Assembly (NCBI RefSeq): GCF_028737265.1
Contig: NZ_JAQZAK010000014.1
Coordinates: 1-64,000 of the forward strand
Length of the DNA: 64,000 nucleotides
Source: Actinomycetospora callitridis
GTDB lineage: Bacteria; Actinomycetota; Actinomycetes; Mycobacteriales; Pseudonocardiaceae
Direction: 5' to 3'
Shown here: positions 48,119-56,990 of the stretch, in pieces
Layout: every line of letters starts with the position of its first letter
Numbering within the stretch: the stretch's first letter is position 1
Made by a program: the position numbers and the translations under genes
The notes under the pieces: model-generated
Databases searched by the model: none
Seen by the model: only the letters and a program-made list of their open reading frames with translations
What the model was told of the DNA's origin: nothing

Positions 48119-48857
48119 TCACGTCGGCGGTGTCGGTCACGAGCGTGGTGTAGCGGCGCATCGTCGCCGCCGCCGCGCGGTCCACGGGGACGGCGACGCT
48201 GACCGCCGCGACCCCCTCGCCGGCCCCGTCGCGGATCACCGCACCCACCGAGACGACGCCGAGCCGGCTCTCCTCGCGGTTGTCCGCCCAGCCGCGCTCG
48301 GCGATCTCGCGCAGGCGCCGGCGCAGGGTCGCCGGGTCGGTGATCGAGTGCGGCGTCGGGCGCTCCGGGGTCCACCCGGCGAGGCGGGCCTCGAGCTCGT
48401 CGTCGGGGAGGGCGGCGAGCAGCACCTTGCCCGTGCTCGTCGTCGTCGCCGGCAACCGCGTGCCGACCCGCGCGAAGATCCGGACCGTGTACGGGCTCTC
48501 GAGGCGCTCGACGTACACCGAGTCCATGCCGTCGAGCACCGCGAGCTGCACGGTCTCCCCCGTCGCGTGGCGCAGCCCGGCCATCGCGGGCATCGCCGCC
48601 TCGTGCAGCCCCACGTGCGGGGCGACGCTCGCGCCGAGCTCGTGCACGGCCAGCCCGAGGCGGTAGGTCCCCTCCGGGCTGCGCTCGAGCAGGCGCTCGT
48701 CGGCCAGCGTCGCGAGCAGCCGGTGCACGGTGCTGGTGCCGAGCCCCAGCCGCCGGGCGAGCTCGGCGACCCCCAGCTCGCGGTCGGCGACCGAGAACTC
48801 CTTGAGCAGCCGCGCGGCGTTGCGCACCGAGCTCAGCTCCCAGCTCGGGCGTCCCAC
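48084..48857 (-). CDS. IclR-family transcriptional regulator
   Basis: A protein of 257 residues: winged helix (SSVRNAARLLKEFSVADREL, ELARRLGLGTSTVHRLLATL) and effector domain (GETVQLAVLDGMDSVYVERL, ATTTSTGKVLLAALPDDEL, ADNREESRLGVVSVGAVIRD). It overlaps the 3' end of the MFS gene tail to tail and is 9 nt downstream of the carboxymuconolactone-decarboxylase-like gene, so it probably belongs to the same transcript as that gene and the second MFS gene. Confidence 0.9.
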   Translation of the reverse strand: MGRPSWELSSVRNAARLLKEFSVADRELGVAELARRLGLGTSTVHRLLATLADERLLERSPEGTYRLGLAVHELGASVAPHVGLHEAAMPAMAGLRHATGETVQLAVLDGMDSVYVERLESPYTVRIFARVGTRLPATTTSTGKVLLAALPDDELEARLAGWTPERPTPHSITDPATLRRRLREIAERGWADNREESRLGVVSVGAVIRDGAGEGVAAVSVAVPVDRAAAATMRRYTTLVTDTADVITRRLAAAAGG

Positions 48858-48866
48858 AGTGGCACG

Positions 48867-49484
48867 CTAGCCGGGGATCGGCGGCGCCGGGACCTCGAAG
48901 GCGTTGAGCAGCGCCGAGGTCGCGAGGTACATGCCGGTCAGGTGGACCATGTCGAGCACCCCGTCGCGACCGAAGGCCTCCTCGGCGGCCGCGTAGGTCG
49001 CGTCGGACACCCGGTGGGTGCGGACGAGCTCGTCGGTGAAGCGGTGGGCGGCGAGCTCGTCGGGGGAGAACCCCTCGGTATCCCCCGAGCGCAGGCCGGC
49101 GATCACCGTCTCCGAGAGCCCGACGGTCCGGGCCACGGCGACGTGGGCGTAGATCTCGTAGTCGGCCTGCCACGCGACGCCGACGGTGAGGATGACGACC
49201 TCGCGGATGGTCGTCGAGAGCGACGATCCGCGCTGGTCGGTCTGCACCCACTGGTTGAACGCCCGGCCGGGTCCCGGCCGCAGGGTGAACGCGTTGAACG
49301 GCCCGATGAGCCCGCCCTGGTCGTCGGTCGGGGCGAACCCGGAGCGCTCGGCCCAGCGCGCGGAGCGCCCGACGATCTCGTCGCGGGCGGCGCGCTGGTC
49401 GTCGTCGAGGTCGATCGCCTCGTTGCGGGGCAGGCGCCCGCCCCAGTCCCGGTCGTCGGCGCCCGGGTGCACGGAGATCGTCAT
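48867..49484 (-). CDS. Carboxymuconolactone decarboxylase/AhpD-like family protein
   Basis: A protein of 205 residues. The CMD-type core has TTIREVVILTVGVAWQADYE, IYAHVAVARTVGLSETVIAG and DELAAHRFTDELVRTHRVSD. No CxxC is present, so it is not a peroxidase of the AhpD type. Related proteins lie next to aromatic-acid or ester catabolism genes, but no substrate can be read here. Its ATG overlaps the MFS stop (ATGA), and the IclR gene follows. It may relate to the compound that the MFS protein carries. Confidence 0.82.
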   Translation of the reverse strand: MTISVHPGADDRDWGGRLPRNEAIDLDDDQRAARDEIVGRSARWAERSGFAPTDDQGGLIGPFNAFTLRPGPGRAFNQWVQTDQRGSSLSTTIREVVILTVGVAWQADYEIYAHVAVARTVGLSETVIAGLRSGDTEGFSPDELAAHRFTDELVRTHRVSDATYAAAEEAFGRDGVLDMVHLTGMYLATSALLNAFEVPAPPIPG

Positions 49485-50779
49485 CTCGCCGACGCTAGTG
49501 CTCCCGTCCGGCGGACCGCGAGCGAGAGCCCGGCGGCCACCACGCAGAGCGCGCCGGCGCCCCACCACGCGCCGTCGTAGGCGCCGGTGACGTCGCGGAC
49601 GAGGCCGGCGCCGACGGCGGCGATCGCGGAGCCGACCTGGTGGGCGGCGAACACCCACCCGAAGACGATCGGCGCCCGCGCCCCGAACCGCTCGCGGCAC
49701 AGCGCCACGGTCGGCGGCACGGTGGCGACCCAGTCGAGGCCGTAGAAGATGATGAACGCCCAGAGCGGCGGGGCCGCGGACGGCGCGAGCAGGAACGGCA
49801 GGAACGCCAGGGACACGCCGCGCAGCACGTAGTAGACGGCGAGCAGCTTGCGCGGGTCGACGCGGTCGGTGAACCAGCCCGACGCGATCGTGCCCAGGAC
49901 GTCGAACACGCCGACGACGGCGAGCAGGCCCGCGGCGGTGGTGGCGGGCATGCCGTGGTCGTGCGCGGCGGGCACGAAGTGGGTGTTGAGCAGGCCGACG
50001 GTGGTCGCCCCGCAGATCGCGAACCCGCCCGCGAGCAGCCAGAACGTGCCCGTCCGGGAGGTGTCGCGCAGCACGGTGAGGGTCCGGCGCACGGCGCCGC
50101 CGACGACGACCTCCTCGGGCTGCACGTCGCCGGGCTCGGCGCCGTAGGCGAGCGTCCCGACGTCCGAGGGCCGGTTGCGCAGGAACAGCAGCACCAGCGG
50201 CACGACGAGCAGCGCGCCCGCCGCGATCAGCAGCGACGCCCCCCGCCAGCCCACCGACCCGGCGAGCGACGCCATGAGCGGCAGGAACACGAGGCCACCG
50301 GCCGCCTGGGCCGCGGTGAGCACCCCGGACACCAGCCCGCGCCGGCGCACGAACCACCGCCCGGTGACGACGGCGACGAAGGCGAGCGCCATCGACCCGG
50401 TGCCCACCCCGACGAGCACGCCCCAGAGCAGGACGAGCTGCCAGACCTCCGACATGAACACCGTCAGCCCGCTGCCCGCAGCCACGAGCACGAGCGCGAC
50501 GGAGACGACGCGGCGCATGCCGAAGCGCTCCATCAGCGCCGCCGCGAAGGGCGACATCACGCCGTAGAGCAGCAGGTTCAGCGACACCGCCGACGAGATC
50601 GTCGCCGTCGACCAGCCGAACTCGGCGTGCAGCGGCTCGATGAACACCCCGGGCGCCGACCGGAACCCCGACGCCCCGAGCAGGGTGACGAACGCCGTCG
50701 CCGCGACGGCCCAGGGCCAGGCCGAGGGACGGCCCGGTGGGTCGACGGCGGGCGGGGAGTCGGGCCGCGTCTCGGTCAC
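49481..50779 (-). CDS. MFS transporter (monocarboxylate/OFA-like)
   Basis: A protein of 432 residues with twelve hydrophobic segments: VTLLGASGFRSAPGVFIEPL, SSAVSLNLLLYGVMSPFAAA, VTGRWFVRRRGLVSGVLTAA, then a central hydrophilic loop and a second six-helix half (IASGWFTDRVDPRKLLAVYY). The pattern matches the MFS branch of oxalate/formate and monocarboxylate carriers. It is coupled to the carboxymuconolactone-like gene. GTG 50779 start. Divergent from the GlxA-type regulator, which may control it. Confidence 0.88.
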   Translation of the reverse strand: MTETRPDSPPAVDPPGRPSAWPWAVAATAFVTLLGASGFRSAPGVFIEPLHAEFGWSTATISSAVSLNLLLYGVMSPFAAALMERFGMRRVVSVALVLVAAGSGLTVFMSEVWQLVLLWGVLVGVGTGSMALAFVAVVTGRWFVRRRGLVSGVLTAAQAAGGLVFLPLMASLAGSVGWRGASLLIAAGALLVVPLVLLFLRNRPSDVGTLAYGAEPGDVQPEEVVVGGAVRRTLTVLRDTSRTGTFWLLAGGFAICGATTVGLLNTHFVPAAHDHGMPATTAAGLLAVVGVFDVLGTIASGWFTDRVDPRKLLAVYYVLRGVSLAFLPFLLAPSAAPPLWAFIIFYGLDWVATVPPTVALCRERFGARAPIVFGWVFAAHQVGSAIAAVGAGLVRDVTGAYDGAWWGAGALCVVAAGLSLAVRRTGALASAR

Positions 50780-50851
50780 GAGCAGAGAGCCTGCGCGAGG
50801 AACGATCGCCGAACCAGTGGCCCGAACGCCACAACGTGCAAGAATCCGGCC

Positions 50852-51823
50852 ATGCCCGCTCCCGACGGACGTCACGTCGTCGCCGTCCTCGCCCTGCCCG
50901 AGGTCGTCGGCTTCGACCTGCAGATCCCGCCGCAGGTCTTCGGCTCCGCGCAGAGGGACGGCGCACCGCTCTACGACGTGCGGGTGTGCGGGCTCGAGCC
51001 CGGCCCCGTCCGGTCGACCGCGGGCTTCTCGCTGCTGCTCGACCACGGGCCGGAGGCCCTCGCCGCCGCGGACACCGTCATCGTCCCCGGCACCCACTAC
51101 GTCCCGGCCCGCCGCGACGGCGTCCTGCCGCGGGAACTGCACGCCGCCCTCGACACGGTGCCCGACGGCGCCCGCTGGATGTCGATCTGCACCGGGGCGT
51201 TCGTGCTCGCCGCGTCCGGACGGCTCGACGGCCGGAAGGTCACGACGCACTGGGCCCGCGCCGACGACCTGCGCCGCCTGCACCCCCACCTCGACGTCGA
51301 CGAATCGGTGCTCTTCCTCGACGACGGCGACGTCGCCACCTCCGCGGGCCTCGCCGCGGGCCTGGACCTCAGCCTGCACGTCCTGCGCCGCGACCACGGC
51401 GCCGAGGTGGCCAACGCCGTCGCCCGTCACCTCGTGATCGCGCCGTGGCGCGACGGTGGGCAGGCCCAGTTCATCGACCACCCCCTGCCGGCCGCCCCGG
51501 AGGGGGCGACGAGCGCGGTGCGGACGTGGGCGCTGCAGCACCTCGACGCCGACCTGGACGTCGCCGGGCTCGCGGCCCGCGCGTCGATGAGCGTCCGGAC
51601 CTTCACCCGCCGTTTCCGCGCCGAGACCGGCACGTCGCCGCACGCCTGGCTCGTCGCGCAGCGGGTCGCGCGGGCACGCCGCCTGCTCGAGGGCAGCGAC
51701 CTGCCGGTCGACCGCGTCGCCACCGCCGCCGGCCTGGGGACGGCCGCGTCCCTGCGGGCCCACCTCGCCGACGACGTCGGCCTGTCCCCGCTCGCCTACC
51801 GGCGGCGCTTCCGGCGGCCCTGA
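50852..51823 (+). CDS. GlxA/AraC-family regulator with DJ-1/PfpI-like domain
   Basis: A protein of 323 residues. The N-terminal DJ-1/PfpI-like domain has TVIVPGTHYVPARRDG and WMSICTGAFVLAASGRLDGR, with the Cys in SICTG. The C-terminal AraC domain has two helix-turn-helices (LDVAGLAARASMSVRTFTRR, VDRVATAAGLGTAASLRAHL). Members regulate catabolic genes. It is divergent by 72 bp from the MFS operon, the likely target. ATG 50852 start. Confidence 0.9.
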   Translation: MPAPDGRHVVAVLALPEVVGFDLQIPPQVFGSAQRDGAPLYDVRVCGLEPGPVRSTAGFSLLLDHGPEALAAADTVIVPGTHYVPARRDGVLPRELHAALDTVPDGARWMSICTGAFVLAASGRLDGRKVTTHWARADDLRRLHPHLDVDESVLFLDDGDVATSAGLAAGLDLSLHVLRRDHGAEVANAVARHLVIAPWRDGGQAQFIDHPLPAAPEGATSAVRTWALQHLDADLDVAGLAARASMSVRTFTRRFRAETGTSPHAWLVAQRVARARRLLEGSDLPVDRVATAAGLGTAASLRAHLADDVGLSPLAYRRRFRRP

Positions 51824-51830
51824 TCCCCGT

Positions 51831-51880
51831 CCGTACACCCCTGTACGGTCACGCGTCCGTACAGTACTGTACGGACGCGT
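51831..51880. promoter_or_regulatory. Two CCGTACA/TGTACGG operators at the TetR start
   Basis: CCGTACA-CCCC-TGTACGG spans 51831-51848. A perfect 30-bp palindrome spans 51851-51880 and contains CCGTACAGTACTGTACGG. The centres are 26 bp apart. The second palindrome runs into the GTG start codon (51879-51881) of the TetR gene, so binding would block transcription start directly. Very likely autoregulatory sites. Confidence 0.8.
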
Positions 51881-52481
51881 GATAGCGGAGAAACGGCAGC
51901 TCACGGCCCATGACTGGGCGGTGACCGCCCTCGCGGCGATGGGCCAGGGCGGCGCGGCGGCGGTGGCGATCGAGCCGCTGGCGAAGCGGCTGGGCGCCAC
52001 GCGCGGCAGCTTCTACTGGCACTTCTCCTCGCGCGGCGACCTCGTCCGGGCCGCCCTCGTGCTCTGGGAGCGCCGCGAGACCGAGGACGTGATCGCGTGG
52101 GTCGAGGCGATGCCCGGACCCCGCGAGCGGCTGCGCGCCCTGCTGCTCGCCGCGCTCGAGAGCACCACCGGTCCTGCGGCCGACGTCGAGCTCGCGCTGC
52201 AGGCGAGCGTCGACGACCCGGACGTCGCCGAGGCCCTGGCGCGGGTGACGCAGCGACGGCTCGCGTACCTCGCCGACCAGTTCGCCGCCCTCGGCCACGA
52301 CCCGGACGGCGCCCGTGAGCGCGCCGTCATGTCCTACAGCGCCTTCCTCGGGCACGCGCAGCTCGTGCACGCGACGCCGTCGCTCGCCCCCACGGGCTCC
52401 GCGCTGGCCGGCTACGCCGACCGCTGGATCGCCCTGCTCGCCGACGAGGCACTGGTCGCGACCCCGGAGAGTGCCCGGTGA
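51879..52481 (+). CDS. TetR-family regulator
   Basis: A protein of 200 residues. The DNA-binding helices are ALAAMGQGGAAAVAIEPLAK and RLGATRGSFYWHFSSRGDLV, the common TetR pattern. The C-terminal ligand domain has no special motif. There is no ribosome site upstream of GTG 51879 and a palindromic operator overlaps it, so the mRNA may be leaderless. Its stop overlaps the next gene (GTGA), so the two are coupled. Confidence 0.88.
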   Translation: MIAEKRQLTAHDWAVTALAAMGQGGAAAVAIEPLAKRLGATRGSFYWHFSSRGDLVRAALVLWERRETEDVIAWVEAMPGPRERLRALLLAALESTTGPAADVELALQASVDDPDVAEALARVTQRRLAYLADQFAALGHDPDGARERAVMSYSAFLGHAQLVHATPSLAPTGSALAGYADRWIALLADEALVATPESAR

Positions 52482-52849
52482 GCGGCCCCGGTCGGTGGCT
52501 CCAGGTCGTGGGCCTGGGACACGGCGCGATCGGGCTCTGGACGTACCGCGACGTCCTCGCCGGGACCGCCCGGGAGGTCCGTGAGCGAGGGCCCGCCGGG
52601 ATCGTCGGCGCCGTCCCCGACCGGGGCGACCGGGCGACCGCCTTCTGGTTCCTCGTCGCCGCGCCGGCGCTGTGGAGCGTCGGGCGCACGTTGCAACCCG
52701 GCGACCGCGCCGCGGGCGGCGTCCTCGCGGCCACCGGCGTCGTCGGCACCGTCCTGATGCCGACCAGCGGCTTCCCGGCCCTCGCCGCCCTCGGGGCCTG
52801 GGCGGCGCTCGGCCGGAGCTCACGTGCGGCGGCGCCGCGCCTCCGCTGA
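52478..52849 (+). CDS. Small membrane protein (DUF6463-like) coupled to TetR
   Basis: A protein of 123 residues with about four hydrophobic segments, including LQVVGLGHGAIGLWTYRDVL, AFWFLVAAPALWSVGRTL and GVLAATGVVGTVLMPTSGFP. The order HGAIGL, FWF and a later TSGFP resembles the small membrane family DUF6463 that is often coupled to TetR repressors. It is probably the repressor's target. Function unknown. Its last 30 bp overlap the MarR gene tail to tail. Confidence 0.7.
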   Translation: MSGPGRWLQVVGLGHGAIGLWTYRDVLAGTAREVRERGPAGIVGAVPDRGDRATAFWFLVAAPALWSVGRTLQPGDRAAGGVLAATGVVGTVLMPTSGFPALAALGAWAALGRSSRAAAPRLR

Positions 52850-53317
52850 GCGCGGCGGGGCCGCGCGCATGTGGTCGCGCACCGGCTCCAGCAGGTCGGC
52901 GAGCCGCTGCGCGTCGGCCCGCGAGAGCGGCTCGAAGAGCATCTGACCGACGACCTCCTCGTGGCCCGGGAGCACCGTCGCGAGGAGCGCCCGGCCGGCC
53001 TCGGTGATGGTGAGGGTGACGCTGCGCTCGTCGTCCACCGACGGCGCGCGGGCGACCAGCCCGGCCTTCTCCAGGAGTCCGGCCTGGTAGGTCAGGCCGC
53101 TGCGGCTGTGGACGATGGCGTCGGCCAGGTCGGTCATGCGGTGGCTGCCGGTCGGGGACAGCCGCAGGCGCATGAGGATCTGGAAGCGCACGAAGGTCAG
53201 GCCGCCCGCCTCGCGCAGCTGCTGCTCGATCGCGTACCGCAGCAGGTCCGACACCTCGACCAGGGCGAAGTACGCGCCGAGCTGTACCGGGTCGACGGAG
53301 TGCGGCGGCTCGGGCAC
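52820..53317 (-). CDS. MarR-family regulator
   Basis: A protein of 165 residues. The winged helix contains LTFVRFQILMRLRLSPTGSH, RMTDLADAIVHSRSGLTYQA and APSVDDERSVTLTITEAGRA, the MarR pattern with a D-x-R wing. It is divergent from the quinone-oxidoreductase gene with two palindromic sites between, so it probably represses that gene and itself in response to a quinone or phenolic. Confidence 0.9.
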   Translation of the reverse strand: MPEPPHSVDPVQLGAYFALVEVSDLLRYAIEQQLREAGGLTFVRFQILMRLRLSPTGSHRMTDLADAIVHSRSGLTYQAGLLEKAGLVARAPSVDDERSVTLTITEAGRALLATVLPGHEEVVGQMLFEPLSRADAQRLADLLEPVRDHMRAAPPRSAEARRRRT

Positions 53318-53331
53318 GCCGGGAGTCTACT

Positions 53332-53382
53332 TGCTTCGAGTTCGAAGCAGAGCTAGCGTCGGAAGCGCTTCGAGTTCGAAGC
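53332..53382. promoter_or_regulatory. Twin MarR-type operators
   Basis: TGCTTCGA-GT-TCGAAGCA lies at 53332-53349 and the same core GCTTCGA-GT-TCGAAGC at 53367-53382. The centres are 34 bp apart, close to three helical turns. Both lie in the divergent space between the MarR gene and the oxidoreductase gene. Confidence 0.75.
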
Positions 53383-53425
53383 AACAGCGATCCCATGACG
53401 CGATCTTGCGAAGCGAGGCCCGGAC

Positions 53426-54370
53426 GTGAAGGCAGTGCGTTTCCACGAGTACGGCGGCCCGGACGTGCTCCGGTACGAGGACGTCGAGCAGCCCGTCCCC
53501 GGGCCCGGGGAGGTGCGGGTGCGGGTCGCCGCCACGACCTTCAACCTCGTCGACGACGGCATCCGCGGCGGCTACCTGCAGGGCCCCTTCCCGGTGGCGC
53601 TGCCGCACACGCCCGGTATCGAGGTCTCCGGCACGGTCGACGCGCTCGGCGACGGCGTCGACGGGCTGTCCCCCGGCGAGGAGGTCGTAGGCTTCCTGCC
53701 GATGGTGGCGGACGGCGCCGCGGCCGAGTACGTCGTCGCGCCGGCCGAGGTCCTGACGCGCGCACCGTCCGGCGTCGAGCTCACCGACGCCGCCGCCCTG
53801 CCGATGGTGGGCCTCACCGCCTGGCAGGCGCTGGTCGACGACGCGAAGCTCACGGCCGGGCAGCGCGTGCTGATCAACGGCGCGGGCGGCGCCGTGGGCG
53901 GCTACGCCGTGCAGCTCGCGAAGCACGCCGGCGCCCACGTCGTCGCGGTCGGCAGCCCGCGCAGCAGTGCCGGGCTGCGCTCAGCAGGGGCCGACGAGGT
54001 CGTCGACCACACCACGACCGAGGTGACGGCCGCGGTGACCGAGCCGGTCGACGTCGTGCTCAACCTCGCCTCGATCGCCCCGGCGGAACTGAGTGCGCTG
54101 GTCGGCCTCGTGCGGGACGGCGGCGTCGTCGTGAACACCGTGCCAGGGACGCCGGCCCCCGCCGACGAGGCCCGTGGCGTCCGGGCGATCGACGTCTTCG
54201 TCCGCAACGACGCCGAGCAGCTGGCGCACCTGGTCGCCCTGGTGGAGGCCGGCGACCTGCGGATCGACGTCGCCCGCCACGTGCCGCTGGCGGAGCTCGC
54301 GGGCGTCCACGCCGAGGCGGACGCGGGCACCCTGCGCGGCAAGGTGGTCGTCGTGCCGACCCCGGCCTGA
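53426..54370 (+). CDS. NADP-dependent quinone oxidoreductase-like MDR protein
   Basis: A protein of 314 residues of the medium-chain reductase family without catalytic zinc ligands. The N-terminus is MKAVRFHEYGGPDVLRYEDV and the cofactor site is INGAGGAVGGYAVQLAKHAG; ALPMVGLTAWQAL precedes it and LRGKVVVVPTPA is the end. This fits zeta-crystallin/quinone reductases that reduce quinones or enones with NADPH. GTG 53426 start. Control by the divergent MarR protein through twin operators is likely. Confidence 0.9.
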   Translation: MKAVRFHEYGGPDVLRYEDVEQPVPGPGEVRVRVAATTFNLVDDGIRGGYLQGPFPVALPHTPGIEVSGTVDALGDGVDGLSPGEEVVGFLPMVADGAAAEYVVAPAEVLTRAPSGVELTDAAALPMVGLTAWQALVDDAKLTAGQRVLINGAGGAVGGYAVQLAKHAGAHVVAVGSPRSSAGLRSAGADEVVDHTTTEVTAAVTEPVDVVLNLASIAPAELSALVGLVRDGGVVVNTVPGTPAPADEARGVRAIDVFVRNDAEQLAHLVALVEAGDLRIDVARHVPLAELAGVHAEADAGTLRGKVVVVPTPA

Positions 54371-54469
54371 GTACCCCGGCCTGAGCGGTCAGAGATTGGT
54401 CGGCGAATCTGCCTGACTCCCCGGTCGGATTGATCAACCCTGGACGGGACGGCGCGAGACTCGAGGTAT

Positions 54470-54860
54470 CCGTCCGACACCAGCGACGCCGGGCGACTTC
54501 CCGCCGTGGCAGACCGTCTACTGGTACGTCAACCAGTGGGAACAAGCCGAGATCACCGCGAACAGCTGCGTATGGCCGAGGGCCGGCTCGGCACCCGGTG
54601 CGGAGCGTGTTCGCCGACGTCGGCTTCGCCGGACGCCTGCTCGCCCGGGCCGCGACCGTTCCGAACACCACGCTGCACATCGGGCGCGAACCCGCCGGCC
54701 AGCGCGGCTTTGCGGTCAACCCGCGACGATGGGTGGTCGAGCGGACCTTCGCACGGCTCACCGCCCGAGGACGCCCCGCGATCCGACAGCAGCGCCGCCG
54801 ATTCGCGGCCCTCCATGATGTTCACATCACGTTCTCGAGCGGACGGCTGCTGTGCGGTCG
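54470..54860 (+). pseudogene. Decayed IS5-family transposase remnant
   Basis: From 54492 one frame reads GDFPPWQTVYWYVNQWEQAE, the N-terminal IS5-type motif. From 54607 a second frame, shifted by one, reads VFADVGFAGRLLARAATVPN and then GQRGFAVNPRRWVVERTFAR, the DDE-region end with the catalytic Glu of IS5 transposases. The middle is deleted, so the gene is dead. The element ends cannot be placed. Confidence 0.7.
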
Positions 54861-55052
54861 GACGTCCGGGTCACGGTCGAGTCCCTGGCCTGTTCATCAC
54901 TCCCAGCACCCATCGGACACTGTGCCCTCCGGGGCACACTCAAGCCCGGCGGTGCGCCGGTTCCGCACCGAGCCGCAGATCGGGTTGACTGTGCTGCAGC
55001 GGCACGGTGTTGCGTGAGACTCGCCCCGACCGCCCCCACAACGGGAGAATCG

Positions 55053-55170
55053 ATGACCAGCGCACGGCCACCCCGAGAGCCGCTGCCCGATCTGATCGAC
55101 ATCGAGGAGTTCGTCGGCGACCCGGAGCTCGCCGGCCCCTCCGTCTCTCCCGACGGCCCCCGGGACAGCT
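55053..55170 (+). pseudogene. Fragment of a prolyl-oligopeptidase-like N-terminus
   Basis: The frame from ATG 55053 reads REPLPDLIDIEEFVGDPELA and then GPSVSPDG, the start of S9-type prolyl oligopeptidases. Homology-like sequence stops near 55170 and the frame becomes Arg/Ser-rich. The catalytic domain is missing, so this is a remnant. Confidence 0.5.
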
Positions 55171-55201
55171 GCGCGGTCTGGTCCGCCGAGCCGGAGCCGA
55201 C

Positions 55202-55447
55202 CTACCCTTCTCGGGCCCGGTCGAGGGACTGCCGCCGACGCTCGTCGTCTCGATCACCGGCGACTCGCCCACCCCGTACCCCGCCGGGATCCGGCTGGCC
55301 GAGGCCCTCGGGAGCAGCCTGCTGACCGTCGAGAGCGAGCAGCACACCGTCGTCGAGGCCGGCAGGAACGTCTGCGTCGCCGACTCGACGCCCGCCTACC
55401 TCGTCCACCTGCGGACGCCGCCGGCGGACGCCCGCCCCGCCCTCTGA
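55202..55447 (+). pseudogene. Fragment of a TAP-like peptidase C-terminus
   Basis: In a different frame from the fragment before it, residues LPPTLVVSITGDSPTPYPAG and IRLAEALGSSLLTVESEQHT match the C-terminal domain of tripeptidyl-aminopeptidase-like alpha/beta hydrolases, with the His in EQHTVV. The N-terminus and nucleophile are gone. It ends at TGA 55445-55447, 40 nt before the amidase. Confidence 0.55.
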
Positions 55448-55487
55448 TCGACGAGCCGCCCGAACCCCGACGAAGGAGAACCCGCTG

Positions 55488-56990
55488 ATGGACGGCGCCG
55501 GACTCACCCGGCTCGACGCGACCGCCCAGGCCGACCTGGTCCGCGCGGGCCAGGTCACCCCGACCGAGCTCGTCGAGGCCTCGATCGAGGCCGTCGAACG
55601 GCTCGACCCCCGGCTGGGCGCCGTGTTCACCCCGACCTTCGACCACGCCCGCGACCACGCCGCCGCCGTGTCGGCGCGGGCGCCGTTCCCGGGGGTGCCG
55701 ATCCTGGTCAAGGACATCCTGCTGGAGCTGGCGGGATACCCCTACGGCCACGGCGGGCTGCGCCTGCTGCGCGACCGCGGCCACGTCTCGGACCGGACCA
55801 CCTACGTGGCCGCCGGGCTGCGCGCCGCTGGCTTCGCGTTCCTCGGCCGCAGCACCTCGGCGCTGCAGGGCGTGGAGCTCGGCGTCCCGGACCTCGCACT
55901 GCACACGATGCCCCGCAACCCGTGGAACACCGACTTCTCCACCGGCGGGTCGAGCAGCGGGTCCGCCGCGGCGGTCGCGGCCGGGCTGGTGCCGATGGCC
56001 CACGGGAACGACGGCGGTGGTTCCCTGCGGATGCCGGCCGCGCTCTGCGGGCTGGTCGCGCTCAAGCCCACCCGCGGGCGGGTGTCACCCGGACCGCTGG
56101 TCGGCGCCGTCAACTCCACCGCCCAGTCGTGGATCGAGGACTTCGTTCTCACTCGCACGGTGCGCGACACCGCCGCGGTGCTGCCCCTGCTCGGCGGCCG
56201 CCGGCCGGGAGACCCCCTCCCTCCCCTGCCGCCGTTGCGCCCGGGCGGCGACGGCGCGCGGCTGCGGATCGGGATCACCACCACCCCGTTCGCGGACGTG
56301 CCCGAGCTGACCGTCGACGCGGCGTGCGTCCGCGCCGCGACCGATACCGCCACCCTGCTGTCCGAGCTCGGCCACACCGTGATCCCGGTCGACCAGCCCC
56401 GCTACGACCTGCTCGCCGACGAGTGGCGCTACGGCCTGTCCGGGCCCGCGCCGATCATGCTGGCGCGCGACCTGGACGGCGTCGCCGACATCATCGGCCG
56501 TCCCCTCACCCCGGACGACGTCGGGCCGGTGCTGTGGACCACGGCCGAGCAGGGCCGCTCCTTCAGCGCCCTGCAGGCCCTCGAGTTCGCCGAGTTCGTG
56601 CACCGCACCTGCGTCACCTTCGACCGATGGTGGGAGGAGCAGGACCTCGACCTGCTGCTCACCCCCACCGTCGCCCGGCGAACCCCGCCGATGACCGACT
56701 ACCTGCCCCCGCCCCACGGCGACTACGCCGTCAGCCTGGACGACCCGCTGTCGGTCGCCTACGCCCTCGCCGCCCTGATGCCGCTCATCTGCTTCACCGC
56801 GCTCTACAACTGGACCGGCCAGCCCGCTGTCTCCCTTCCGCTCGGCGTCGACGACGACGGCCTACCCGTCGGGATCCAGCTCGGCGCCCGACGCCTCCGC
56901 GAGGACCACCTCCTCGACGTCGCCTCCGAACTGGAGACCGCCCGGCCGTGGGCCGGCCGCACCCCCGCCGTGCACGCCGCTACGGGTTGA
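55488..56990 (+). CDS. Amidase-signature family amidase
   Basis: A protein of 500 residues. The Ser-cisSer-Lys triad is visible: Lys in GVPILVKDILLELAGYP, and the two Ser in DFSTGGSSSGSAAAVAAGLV, then HGNDGGGSLRMPAALCGL. It hydrolyses an amide to acid plus amine; aryl or alkyl amides are typical, and the true substrate is unknown. ATG 55488 has GAAGGAG upstream. It is flanked on both sides by decayed DNA and may have been acquired by transfer. The Rieske oxygenase gene lies 598 nt downstream. Confidence 0.9.
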   Translation: MDGAGLTRLDATAQADLVRAGQVTPTELVEASIEAVERLDPRLGAVFTPTFDHARDHAAAVSARAPFPGVPILVKDILLELAGYPYGHGGLRLLRDRGHVSDRTTYVAAGLRAAGFAFLGRSTSALQGVELGVPDLALHTMPRNPWNTDFSTGGSSSGSAAAVAAGLVPMAHGNDGGGSLRMPAALCGLVALKPTRGRVSPGPLVGAVNSTAQSWIEDFVLTRTVRDTAAVLPLLGGRRPGDPLPPLPPLRPGGDGARLRIGITTTPFADVPELTVDAACVRAATDTATLLSELGHTVIPVDQPRYDLLADEWRYGLSGPAPIMLARDLDGVADIIGRPLTPDDVGPVLWTTAEQGRSFSALQALEFAEFVHRTCVTFDRWWEEQDLDLLLTPTVARRTPPMTDYLPPPHGDYAVSLDDPLSVAYALAALMPLICFTALYNWTGQPAVSLPLGVDDDGLPVGIQLGARRLREDHLLDVASELETARPWAGRTPAVHAATG

